Source of the DNA: Dipteris shenzhenensis
Lineage: Eukaryota; Polypodiophyta; Polypodiopsida; Gleicheniales
Direction: 5' to 3' (one strand)
DNA: 64,000 bases
NCBI GenBank assembly: GCA_047967505.1
Contig: CM106539.1
The notes beneath the pieces are model-generated. The model was not told where the DNA came from, made no database searches, and saw only the letters and a list, made by a program, of their open reading frames with translations. A program made the translations under genes and the position numbers. Shown here one piece after another: positions 23,719-34,457 of this stretch (its first letter is position 1; each line of letters starts with the position of its first letter).

Positions 23719-25106
23719 GAGCTGTATATCCCACTTGGTGATCTAATCACCTCAATGCCCAAGAAATAACGCAGCTCTCCCAAATCCTTCATCTCAAACT
23801 TCTGCCTCCATAGCATTTTCACATGAAGGATATCTTCATCACTATCACCTGTGATGATCAAATCATCAACATAAATGACCAGCAGCATAATCCCTTTCTC
23901 TGTTTTTCTCACATAGAGTGAGAAATCTGCCTTGGAAATCTGAAAGCCAACAGTGACAAGATACTGTCCTATCTTGTCAGACCATGCTCTAGGTGCTTGC
24001 TTCAAGCCATACAAGGCTTTCTTCAACCTGCAAATAAACTCAGGATGAATAGCATGAACATAACCTGCTGGCTGCTCCATAAAGACATCTTCTTGCAAAT
24101 CACCATGCAAGAAGGCATTCTTTACATCCATCTGATGTAAAGACCATCCCTTTGATGCAGCCATAGCAATGGCTGCTCTTATGGTTGCCATCCTTGCAAC
24201 CGGGCTGAAAGTTTCTTCATAATCAATGCCATATGTCTGTGCATACCCCTTGACAACTAATCTTGCCTTGTATCTATTCACAGAACCATCTGCATTGTGC
24301 TTGATCTTATAAACCCACTTACAACCAATTGCATTCTTGCCTTTAGACAAAGGCACCAATTCCCATGTAGCATTTGCATCCAAGGCATCCATTTCTTCAT
24401 CCATGGCTTTCTCCCATTTTTCATTTCCCATGGCTTGCTCAAAAGAAGTGGGTTTTGGTTCCTGTATCACTTTGACCATATAGGCATAGTGAATGGCTGT
24501 AAATCCATCATATTTCAGCCTATCCACAGGATACCTAACCTTGGTAGACCTGCGCAAAATAGGCTCACTTCCACGTGCTCTCAAAACATCCCTGGTCTTC
24601 CTTACTCCAGGTGTAACAATAGAAGGAATACCTAACTCATCATCAATGCTCTGTTCTGAGCCACTGAATTCACCATCCACACAAGAGTGACCTGCATTCA
24701 CATCAAACATGGGCTGATCTACCTTCTCTTTTCCTTTTTGTGATACCTGCGTACCACTATCTGCATTGCTTTGAGGAGATTCTCCTGATCTCAATCTACC
24801 TGTCCATGGCGAAGTATGTGAACCACTGCTAGAGGACATTGCAGGTCCACTGATATTTTGTGATTGCTGCTGTGAATTCTGTGTAGCATTACCATTTTGT
24901 GCATCTACATCAATCATCACATTTACTGGTTTATACCAGCTGCTCATCTCATAAAAAACATCTTTGCTCACTGTGAACTTACGTGTAGAAGGGTTATAGC
25001 ATCTATACCCTTTCTGCTGCAGAGAATAACCAATAAAGATGCACTTCTCAGCTTTTGGATCCAACTTGGACCTCAACTCATCTGGCACATGGACATAGCA
25101 ATGCAA
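23673..25106 (-). pseudogene. C4 integrase tail and reverse transcriptase
   Basis: Minus-strand open frame of 477 codons. The integrase tail reads 'LRSKLDPKAEKCIFIGYSLQ'. A Ser/Gln-rich linker follows. RT then shows 'WEKAMDEEMDALDANATWEL', 'QMDVKNAFLHGDLQEDVFME', 'LKKALYGLKQAPRAWSDKIG' and catalytic 'LVIYVDDLIITGDSDE', then 'FEMKDLGELRYFLGIEV'. Frameshifts near 25100 and 23740 separate it from the upstream and downstream parts. All RT active-site Asp residues are present, so decay is slight. Confidence 0.93.
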
Positions 25107-26335
25107 CCAAAAATCTTCAAATGAGAAATATCTGGTTTCCTACCAGTATACATCTCCTCTAGCGTCATGCCATGTATTGCTGCAGTGGGAGTCCTGTTCA
25201 TTATATAGACTGCTGTAGCAACTGCTTCAGCCCAATAATAATCTGGTAGATCTTTTTCATTTAGCATAGCCCGAGATTCCTCTCCAATATGCCTGTTTTT
25301 TCTTTCTGCAATTCCATTTTGTTGTGCGGTATGACTGCATGAATATTGCTGCTTTATACCATGCTCCTGCAAGAACCTTGCAAACTCATTTGAGAGGTAC
25401 TCTCCCCCTCCATCTGACCTTAGGCATTTTATTTGCAGGCCTGTTTCTTTTTCAACCATAGCTTTGAAAGCTTTGAAGTGCCCAAACACTTCACTTTTCT
25501 TTTTCATAAAATACACCCACAGTTTTCTACTGAAGTCATTAATAAATGTGACAAAATAGTGACAGCCTCCAATAGATGCAGCTTTTGTAGTCCACACATC
25601 AGAGTGGATTAATTCCAATGGCTTTTTACTCTCTTGAACATGCCTAGGAAAAGGTTTTCTTGCCTGTTTCCCAAATTGACAAGCTTCACAAACCTTGTGC
25701 ATTTCTGCAACCTTGAATTTAGGCAATCCTGCAACAATATTTTGGGCTTGCATTGATTTAAGTCGCTGTATATTAACATGACCAATGCGTTTGTGCCAGA
25801 TATCAATATCTGCAACTACACCGGTCCCATGTGCAAACATTGCTGCACTCAATTCAGGCATGTCTGCATCCAACGTAAACATCCTGCCCTTCTTCTTTCC
25901 TTTTGCTATCAAGCGACCATTATTTTTCATATCCTCAACAAAGCATCCATGAGGATTAAATCTGACCTGCAAGCCCTGCTCAACCATCTGACCAACAGAA
26001 ACTAGGTTCTTGGTGATGTTCGGGACATGAAATACATCAGACAAGTATTTCTTTTTCCCATCCTGCATAGACAAAGGAATTTTTCCAATCTGCACAATAG
26101 GATGTGCAGTATCATCACCAGTCTCCACAAATCCTGGCTTTTCCATTTTCCTTGCATCTTGCATCCATTTTGCATGACCTGTCATGTGGTTTGATGCACC
26201 TGAGTCAACATACCACACAACATTTTGTTCTTCTGCACTTGTCACAGAATTGGTCATATGCTGCACCATAAATAGATGCTCATTTCTGTCATCACCCTGC
26301 CTGCTAGAAGATGCATAATTGCCTCTTGATGCAAT
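25073..26335 (-). pseudogene. C4 protease and integrase
   Basis: Minus-strand frame continuing from gag after a frameshift near 26330. The aspartic protease active site is 'WYVDSGASNHMTGH'. Integrase has its zinc ligands in 'IWHKRIGHVNIQRL' and 'CEACQFGKQ', and the D, D, E catalytic residues in 'ELIHSDVW', 'LRSDGGGEYL' and 'QQNGIAERKNR'. It cuts the polyprotein and inserts the DNA copy. It ends in a frameshift at about 25100 within 'HLKIFGCIA'. Confidence 0.93.
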
Positions 26336-27234
26336 TTTCCATTCATAATGTCATTCTGCTTTTTGTAGCAGTCCTTAGCCATATGACCCATTTTGCCACA
26401 ATAGTAGCATTCAACATTGCTGTTTGCATTTTGGCTTCTCTGCCATCCACCACGGCCTCTTTGGCTCCCCCTGCCTCTAGAGTTACCACGTCCTCCTGCA
26501 TAGGACTGGTTTTCTTGCGTTTGCTGCATATTCTGATTTCTACCACGACTTGCAGATCGGCCTCCTCTACCTCTACCTCTACCTCTGCCAGCATTTGAGT
26601 AGAAGACAGTTTCTTTTGAAGTTCCTGCTGAAGAAGATGCACCACCATTTCTCTACTCTTCAGAAATTAGAAGAGCAATCAGCTCCTCAAAATCAGGAAA
26701 TTTTTCACGGACGGCAATGGATGTCCGGAACTGTGCATAATCCTTTCCTAGACCATTCAAGGTCACAGAAACCAAATCATCATCATCCACTGGTGACCCA
26801 ATGGAAGCAAGTGCATCTGCAATTTTCTTCACTTTCATGTGGTAGTCATTTATGCTCAAATTTTCTCTCTGCACATTGTGCAACTCCTGTTTGAGTTGCA
26901 TTTTCCTGGCTTGCGTATTTGTGCTATACATTTTTGCCAAAGTATCCCATGCCTCCTTTGGCATATTTGCATCCTGAATATGCACAATCATGGAGTCCGA
27001 AATACTGATAGACAGCCAGTACATAACTTTCCTGGCTCTCTCATGCCATCCTTTGAATGCCTGCATTTCCTGTTGACTGGAAACATTAGAAAGAACAGGT
27101 TCTTCTTCATTTCTTGTAATGAATTCCCAATAGCCTTTTCCCATCAAGAAATTCGTCATTCTAAACTTCCATGCCTGGAAGTTGTTCTTGTCAAGCTTTT
27201 TAGTGACAACTTGTGAAAGAGAATCAGATGCCAT
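26254..27234 (-). pseudogene. C4 gag
   Basis: ATG at 27234 (minus): MASDSLSQVVTKKLDKNNFQ, with 'AWKFRMTNFLMGKGYWEFI' and 'AWDTLAKMYSTNTQARKMQL'. A TAG at 26655-26653 interrupts it. The same frame continues through an RG-rich stretch to the CCHC zinc knuckle 'CYYCGKMGHMAKDC' (about 26375-26415). Gag coats element RNA in virus-like particles. A frame change occurs near 26330. Confidence 0.92.
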
Positions 27235-27755
27235 TACAGAACACTGCAAAATATTCTGTCCACAACTTTTTGCCTCACACGGGCAGATCTGCAAAACTGA
27301 CGAAAGTGGTATTTCACCACACAGTCACTTCCTAGTGACGATTTTGCATCAACAGGCAACAGGCATGAATCTGCAACTCCCAATATCTCTGCACACAGGC
27401 ATACGATGCAATTTCTGCGGCAACTTTTCACCGACCCGCAGAACAGTGGTCGCACAGCAAAAACAGGGCCTTTTTTTGAGTGCCTGCGAAGAACTTTCGC
27501 CTTCAAAACGGGCCCCGAAACGGCCTCAAATCAGAAAAATAAAGTCACTGAGGGCTTTGCCTTCCCTCACAGCATATACTGCGCTCTTGCCACACCGCAA
27601 AGGGCGTCTCAATCTGAAATAGTGCACTCCTACACTTCTGGCTGTGCTACTTGCAGAGATTTGCTCCCAAACTCGAAATAGGAAAGCAACACTAGTCCTC
27701 TTACCAGGACACCACGAACTTGGCTTGCTTTCTTGAGCTCCTTACCACGAACAAG

Positions 27756-28122
27756 GCTCTGATACCATGTGAAGATTGTGGGAGAGAGGGAAAGAGTCTC
27801 ACTTGTGGCTTTCTCACATGCACAATGGGGGAATACACACAAAGGTGGAGGTTGAAAACAGTTTTCCTCTTCTTAGTTGTGAAAGCCAAAAGAACTCTAG
27901 TACAAAGAAATAGAAGAACCCTATATGTGGGTCTCAAAACCAAACTCAACTAACTAAGGTGGCATACTAACTGAGCCACGAACTAGTGTAAATAAGGATA
28001 GCTGTCATCCAGCTATTATTCGTGGGCAGTGTACCAACCGCATCTCCAGCTAACAAGTCGGTGACATAAATGCACAACAGTCACCCTGGCATATTGCGAG
28101 TTTGGAGCTCGATATCTCAACA
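27756..28122 (-). repeat. C4 5' LTR (27768-28122) and primer-binding site (27756-27767)
   Basis: On the minus strand the LTR starts TGTTGAGATATCGAGCTCCA at 28122 and ends CTTCACA at 27768 (355 bp). Directly after it is TGGTATCAGAGC, the initiator-tRNA-Met primer-binding site of plant copia elements. The LTR matches both C5 LTRs. The next five bases outside are ATACT; the matching duplicate on the other side has been lost. Confidence 0.94.
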
Positions 28123-28740
28123 ATACTATCCCTAATGCAATGGCTTGGCTAAGAAAACAAATGGATTGTTGTGCAATTCAATGCGAAAGCTTGTAGAGAC
28201 CAAGAAAAGGCATTGGGATAGGCACTTGGCAACAGTTTTATGGGCTTACAGAACCACACGCAAGCTAGCTATTGGATTTACAGCATTCCAACTAGTGTAT
28301 GCAATAGAAGCCATTTTGCCCATTGAATTGCAGATACATAGTCTTTGCACTACTGTTGCAAGAAAAGGACAGGAGGATGCCTATGCTCAATGCTTGGAAT
28401 AGCTAGAAGCCTTGGATGAATGCAGATTACAGGCCTTACAAAACTTGGAAGCTTCTCCAAAAAGGTGCAAGGCCCGTTTTGACACCAAATTACGTAAGAA
28501 GAAGGATATTAGAAGGAGATTTGGTCATCAGAATTGATAGCCGTCTGGACAAGTAGCTAGACAAAAAGTTTATCGATTGATGGGAGGGACCATAACGAGT
28601 CAAAAGGAAGTTCATGAATGGAACCTATCAGCTTGAGGATGTGATGGCATGGTGATACCCGGATGCACCAATGAGTATCACCTTAAATTCTTCTATGCTC
28701 AACCACCTTGAGGGCTAGCAGACCCTCTCTGTCACTAGAG
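28123..28740 (+). pseudogene. G1 integrase C-terminal part
   Basis: Continues the G1 frame interrupted at 18820. It reads 'YYPQCNGLAKKTNGLLCNSM' (the PQANG-type motif), then 'WDRHLATVLWAYRTTRKLAI', 'GFTAFQLVYAIEAILPIEL', and a decayed tail 'ALDECRLQALQNLEA' and 'KRCKARFDTKLRKKK'. The order and motifs are those of a gypsy integrase C-terminus. Confidence 0.9.
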
Positions 28741-28748
28741 AGGATGTG

Positions 28749-29990
28749 CTGGGGGGGGAAAGATGTGACACCAAAAATTGATATTTTTTATTTGGCATTG
28801 GTATTGTTTTCTTCTATGTTTGATAAGAGTTTCAGTATCAAGTGATAGCCTAGAGGCTCTCACTTATTTCTATTTTCTAAGATATTGTATGGGATTGAGA
28901 GGATGAGTGGAATGGATGATTGTAAATACCATGTGTATGAATTATAAATACCTTGGTATGTGGTAAGAGTTATTTGTGTATGGGATATTATGGGGTTTTT
29001 AGAAAATAGGAAGAGTGAGTCATATAAACAGGTGGGCTCATGTCCATGTGTTCCAATAATATAAGAGAGGCCACATGCCGAGCATGTGGAAGGCATGTGG
29101 AGGAGTGTGGAGTCAAGGGGAATCCTTCTAGAATTCCCATGTGGAATAAGGAGGATGTGGACATATGGAAAAGAGAGGGTCCCTATGGGCTCCATGTGGG
29201 GAGACTCTTGACTTTCTCAATATTTTAAGAGTCTTGAGCATCTTTTGATGGGACACATGGAAAGAGTAGCCAAAAAGGACATGGATGGTAGATACGGGCT
29301 TATGTGATTGATGGGAAAAATAATCTACAGGCAGTAATTGTAAATGGGTGGAGGGTGACAAAATCTCTATAAAAGGAGCCCTCCTCTCCCTTGTTCATCA
29401 TCTCTTCCAGCATTAGGCCTCATGTTGATGTGGCTCTAATCTCCTCAAGCCTCTTCCATGAGCCTTCTCTCCCTCTTGTAGATATTCTCTTATGTAGACT
29501 CTTGAGTCCATCTCTCTCTAGTTCAGTCTCTCTCTATGAGTAGTCATGGAGCTTCTGCTCCCTCTTGTACATAAGAAACCTCTTCTTGTCCCTTGTATTT
29601 TTAGTATTTTGAGTTTCATTAGATTGGAGTCTCACTCTATTGATAACGTTGCTGTAGCTCTAGACTCTTGAGTCCATCTCTCTCTAGTTCATTCTCTCTC
29701 TATGAGTAGTCTTGGAGCTTCCACTCCCTCTTGTACATATGAAACCTCTTCTTTGCCCTTGTGTTTGTAGTATTTTGAGTTGCATTGGAGTGGAGTATCA
29801 CTCTATTGGTAATGAAGGTCACTTCAGGTTCTCTCTCTTGAGTGTCTCTTTCCTTTTTCCATTGTTTTCTCTTCCAAAGTGCTCAAAAGTGTTATCTATT
29901 CGGCCGCTCATTGCGCATACATGGTTTATCTATTTCCCAAGACACAAAGGGAGCTCTTCCTTCCCTCCTAGACAACCTCTATGGGACTTG
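28749..29990 (+). repeat. G1 polypurine tract and 3' LTR (right end uncertain)
   Basis: The purine tract GGGGGGGGAAAGA ends just before TGTGACACC at 28764, the LTR start. A TATA box (TATAAAA, 29368-29374) and pyrimidine-rich sequence follow. The right end cannot be fixed as no partner LTR is present; I place it loosely before 30 kb. The LTR contains the 166-bp duplication at 29495-29825. Confidence 0.65.
29495..29825. repeat. 166-bp tandem duplication within the G1 LTR region
   Basis: 'TAGACTCTTGAGTCCATCTC' starts at 29495 and at 29661. Each copy runs through 'ATGAGTAGTC' and 'TCCCTCTTGTACATA' to 'CACTCTATTG'. Confidence 0.9.
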
Positions 29991-31539
29991 GATATTTGAT
30001 GAAGTTTAAGCATGGAGGTAGTATTCTCCCAAGTCGGCACCAATAGAACGAGTAGGTGTTTTTCATGACAGTTTGATCCCCTATCAGTATTTTGCTCATA
30101 ATTTTTTGCTCAATGGACTGATTTGGACGAAAATTCTATCAATGTGAAGCTCTCTTCAAGGAGCATAATTGTATGTCTTTAATTATTATATTAGATGTCA
30201 AACCCAAAATCTATGATTCTCTGTGTGTGACTGTTTTGTTTTTCAAATATTTTTTACCCCCATCCAATAAACTGCCCATATCTTTCCGACCACTTCTCTG
30301 TTTCTTAAAATCCTTATATCAAATGAAAAAAATTTCAAGGCACATCTCAATATGTGTTTGAATATTTCATATCATGTCTCTGTTGAAAGTTATGGGTCTC
30401 TGTGCCTTATGATATTTTGGAGAGTGTTTTGAGGCAATTGTAAAGGTATCCATGAAGGAGGTGCAATGTTTCCTTGGAACCTACACCTAGTCATCCCCTT
30501 CAAACTCCTCGATATATATCAATTCATGTCATGTTGAGCCATAAGATCTTATTTCAACAACGTATCGCTCTTCTCTTTGGTGTAGACCAGCTTGCTGAGG
30601 TTATGGCCTCCATTGATCCTTTCCTTCTCCATATGCTTGAGTATAACATCACTTGGGATGTTTCCATCCTCATTCTCATCTAAGGAAGGATAGTATGGTG
30701 TGGTCTCTTGATATAAAAGCTTCTTTTTAATGTCCCTTTCCTAGTGATGAATATCTCTATCACTCAGTTTGAAAGCAGTAGGAAGTGAAGAGGTGCGTGA
30801 ATTTTATTACCCCCAGCTTCATGTCACATCTTTTTGGTGGAGACACTGCGTATGTTTGGTATTGGATTCATCCCAACTTATTAAACTCTCTCAGGTTTAC
30901 TTGATTGCAAGTTATGCCTAGTATAGGCATGTATTTTTTGATATGATAAAGATGATGCCTGGAAGAACTCCGTTAGAAGAGATTGCAGCCCGCATTTAAG
31001 AGAACTAGAAGATTGTGATGGTGATGCTCAAGCTATTTAGATGATCATCATGATCATATCCTTTATGTTTGCACTCTTGAATATGTTGGTGAATCGAAAA
31101 TGCCAGTAGCAAGCTCAATGATAGATTTGGGATTATTTCATGCACTAGTAGCTTGGTGTGAAGAAGAGTTGAGTCTTTAGGTAGTTTTAGACTATTGAAC
31201 AATGGAGTGGTGATTCTCAATGCTTTCAACTTCTTTTGCTATATGCAAATGATGTAGAGTACAATATCTTGAAGCTGTTATGTGCACTTCCAATTGTGAG
31301 AAGGGTGATTCTTGAATGCATGTATACACAATGTTTTCATGGTGCTAGTTGGTCACTTGTTTTTGAAGATTTTATTGAGGATTACAAGTTGGTCACTTAT
31401 TTTTGAAGATTTTATTGAGGATCACATTGTAGAGGGTTTTCAACAAGTGGTTATGCATAATAAGTTGGTCTTGGTATACTAAGGCTCTGTGGGATCTTAT
31501 TTGGGATATTATTTGGATCTTGGTGTTTTCTTTTTATGT
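29991..31539 (+). other. Leader-like stretch between G1 LTR and G2 gag
   Basis: No coding domain seen. The length and position fit an untranslated leader of a long gypsy element. A 40-bp tandem repeat ('AGTTGGTCACTT', at 31347 and 31387) lies near the right end. Confidence 0.35.
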
Positions 31540-32946
31540 CTCATCATGGTGAAGATTGCAGTGTTCGAGGGACCCAAGGGGAAGACTTGGAGTCTTATCT
31601 TTGGGATTTTGTTCAAGGATGCCAACTTTTTGGATGGTCCATGTAGGATCACGCAAAGATTTTGCCTCATTTTCTTGAAGGTGTATCCTTGATTTGGAAT
31701 GAGGCCTTGCCGGACTCTACCAAGGAGGACTGGGAGCAAGTGGTGGCTGCAATGAAGCAGAGATTTGGGGTAATCGAGTCGCCAAATTCTTTGATGTTGC
31801 AGTTGGACCGGTTCTATCAAGGAGACAGTGAGATGGTCTTTGCGTTGGCAATCCGATATGAAACTTTATGAAAAAAGTATGAAAGGACAGCTTTGCAAGC
31901 TGTGGCATCTGCATCATTGGCCCCTCAAAGCCTTGTAGGAATGGAGCACTTAAAGATGAGCAAATTTGTTATGGCTTTGGAGCCTCATCTTCGCTCCAAC
32001 GTAATGAGCAAAGATCCAACAACATACATGGAGGCACTTCGCATTACGACCAAGAAAGAAGCTTCTCTAAAGATCCAATCATCTTTTGTGTCTTCAACAG
32101 CTTCAACTTCTAAGGTGGAGGTAATGGGCACTCCTCAGGTACCAAAGTCCTCTGAGTTAGATCATAATATCTCTCAATTGATGGTAGAGTTTGCTAATTT
32201 GAAATTGCATTTGGTTAATGCATGACAACCTAGAGCACCAAAGAGTGAGGATAGGCCTCAAGATAAGAGTGGGTTCACTTTCTATGAATGTAATGAAAAC
32301 GGTCACTATCGCCCTGAGTGTCCTAGATTGAGAAAGAAGGAAGAAAAACAAACGGTCACTATCGCCCTGAGTGTCCTAGATTGAGAAAGAAGGAAGAAGA
32401 AGAAAGCAAGGAAGAAGTAGAGGAGAAACATCAGGAAGAGGAACACCATAGTAAGAAAAAGAAGGCATCTAGAAGGAGAATTAGCCAATTAGACTTTCCT
32501 TTAGGACAAGGCATCGGAAGCTATGACTTGTTGTTTGACCTTAAAGAAAAGGAAGCTCATATCACCTTTGGTTAATTACTTGCTTTGTCTCCAAAACAAC
32601 AAAAGGAATGGGGAAAGCTGGCAAGCACAAGAGTGTCAAAGAAGAAAAAGAAGAAAAGTGCCATGCATGTTCTTCAAAAGGTAGATATCAATCTTGGTGA
32701 GGATGTACCTATGGTTGATGTGATCATTGATGGTCAAGTGATTTCTAATGTGTACATTGATGGAGGTGCATCAATTAATGTCATGAGTGAGAAGACCATG
32801 ATAGATGCTAATTTAAAATACTCTAGTACTACCTCTCCTTATCGCATCAAATTGGCTGACAACACTAGGGTTAAGACCTTGGGAGTTGTGAAGAATCTAG
32901 AAGTGGATGCATGTGGAATTTCTATGCCGACTACTTTTCATAGAAA
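31540..32946 (+). pseudogene. G2: Ty3/gypsy gag and aspartic protease, truncated
   Basis: Gag reads 'LESYLWDFVQGCQLFGW', 'LPHFLEGVSLIWNEALPDS', 'DWEQVVAAMKQRFGVIES' and 'LALEPHLRSNV'-like sequence, broken by stops at 31869-31871 and 32223-32225. A zinc knuckle 'CNENGHYRPEC' near 32290 has lost its first Cys. A 53-bp duplication then shifts the frame. The protease part (about 32670-32940) shows 'VYIDGGASINVMSEKT', with the catalytic D-G motif, and ends in a GT microsatellite at 32947. It lies downstream of the G1 3' LTR in the same orientation, so G1 and G2 may be tandem copies sharing an LTR. Confidence 0.85.
32300..32405. repeat. 53-bp tandem duplication in the G2 zinc-knuckle region
   Basis: 'GGTCACTATCGCCCTGAGTG' occurs at 32301 and 32354. 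Each copy continues through 'TCCTAGATTGAGAAAGAAGG'. The period of 53 breaks the reading frame. Confidence 0.93.
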
Positions 32947-32989
<43 letters not shown>

Positions 32990-33049
32990 TACAAATGAAC
33001 GCGATATGGAATGTTAGGAATTCCCCAACCCTCCATATGAGGTTCATTT

Positions 33050-33082
<33 letters not shown>

Positions 33083-33095
33083 ACCAAGCCTCTCT
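32947..33095. repeat. (GT)n - palindrome copy 1 (32990-33051) - (CT)n
   Basis: A GT run at 32948-32985, a 62-bp near-palindrome, then a CT run to about 33080. Left arm TACAAATGAACGCGATATGG then AATGTTAGGAA; the right arm is its reverse complement with a few mismatches and no loop. It begins where G2 protease coding ends and is followed within 60 bp by the C3 LTR. Confidence 0.9.
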
Positions 33096-33103
33096 CTCCC
33101 TCT

Positions 33104-33372
33104 TGTTGAGAATTCATGCTCAACATCATGCGATCATGTGTGCATAGCACCATCACATAATCATATGTGCATAGCACTAACCTTATAGAGTGCTATAAAG
33201 GAAAGGGTTAGATTCCCTAACCCTAACCCTAAATGGATTTGTATATATTCTATTTTTTCAACTAAATCTAGTGTACAGTATTCATTTTATGGTGTGCTTT
33301 CTAGCGGTGCCCTCTCTCCTCATCTCCAATCTTCTCCTCTCCCCTCTTCATATTTTGTCGTGGTATCAGAGC
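33104..33372 (+). repeat. C3 5' LTR (33104-33360) and primer-binding site (33361-33372)
   Basis: Starts TGTTGAGAATTC and ends TATTTTGTCG; C2 has CA at the same end. TGGTATCAGAGC, the tRNA-Met primer-binding site, follows directly. A TATAAAG box is at 33193-33199. The leader after it (33455-33700) has loose CCACATCAT repeats. Confidence 0.92.
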
Positions 33373-34457
33373 TCCCTTGCCTTCCGCTGAGAAATTGAGA
33401 TCCTTGTGAGAGACATTGTGAGATTGAGAGTTCTCGAGTGTTCTTGTGAGAGTGACACATCATCTACCACATCATCAATGCCACATCATCATTGCCACAT
33501 CATTTGCTGACATCATCATCTATGCCACCTCAGCTATCTAGTCACCTCTACAGGCACACACAGTGCTCCATAGTCACTTCATGTGACCACTCCTACCACC
33601 TCAGCACAGGGCTCCACTGGCACACCTCTTGCTAGGCACACTACCACATCATCACTGCACGTGACCCACAGTGACACATCATCATTGAGCACCATTTGCA
33701 CTCCTTTTGCCCCTCCACCTAGATGAAGCCGTATCTCTTGATTCAAGAAGAATTTGAGGGTGTTCCAAATAGGAAAGTCACTCAACTTTTTGTGCTCTAC
33801 ATGCTCATCATATCATAAACACATTTCGATGCAAGTTTCACTCACATTTGAGCCTCGCCGACAAAACCACTTCCTTCATGCACATTTGCCTCTACATCAA
33901 TGCATCTGACCCAACACTTTTAAAAAAAAGAAAAGGAACTATTTGCTGTTCTTTCATCGATCCATGGTTGGTATAAATCTAGATCAGAGTAGACTAGATC
34001 ACCATAGAGGGGATGCTTTAAATCCAAGCTGCCAATCTAAGCCATGCTCGAAATTCTCGACTAGTACCTACTTGGAGTCAGTCCATATGCTCACATACAG
34101 TTTCACATCATTACATTACCTGAAACCTTACGTTCATCAGTTCAGTGAACAGACTTCAGAGAGTACAAAGGCATTGCAAATTGTTTCAGTGGGCAGATAG
34201 CATTTGATTTCTTACAACTGCTACCATTGTAAAGCCTATTCGGCTATCTCATTGCATCATGCACATCATTTTAGCCTTGTAAAGCCTCTTAGCTATTCCT
34301 GGCATCATTGCCACAAACCTTGTAATATAGATCAGATTTTATATATTGCAATTCTATCTTCATCGACAGTTTAGAGATTTCACTTGGCATAATCAATGTA
34401 TTTGTAGTTGATTCATACAGAGATTTTCACAACACTTTTGAGTACATTTCTTGCACC

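Larger units (their letters stand above)
22941..28122 (-). mobile_element. C4: Ty1/copia element, minus strand, 3' LTR lost
   Basis: 5' LTR at 28122-27768, primer-binding site, gag, protease, integrase, RT and RNase H down to 22941. It is the best preserved element here, with one in-frame stop and about three frameshifts. The flanking DNA at 28123 is G1 integrase. The 3' LTR is absent: coding sequence ends at 'FRDLLG' and joins C2 leader. Same family as C5, with matching LTR start and coding sequence. Confidence 0.93.
16785..28763 (+). mobile_element. G1: Ty3/gypsy (Tat-like) element, 5' truncated, interrupted by C2 and C4
   Basis: RT, RNase H, second RNase H and the zinc-binding end of integrase lie at 16785-18820. 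The integrase C-terminal part resumes at 28123-28740, and a polypurine tract follows. Between them are two copia elements in the opposite orientation. About 100 integrase codons expected between the two halves are missing. Two RNase H domains are characteristic of the Tat group of plant gypsy elements. Gag and protease are absent upstream. Confidence 0.88.

Noticed and set aside
22318-27622. Plus-strand frames opposite the C2 and C4 coding regions
   Set aside because: All are antisense shadows of recognisable gag and pol sequence.
28764-29400. Homology between the G1 3' LTR and the LTR-like stretch at 15871-16490, which would have made a complete LTR pair
   Set aside because: Their starts (TGTGACACC against TGTAAGCCC) and internal sequence do not match.
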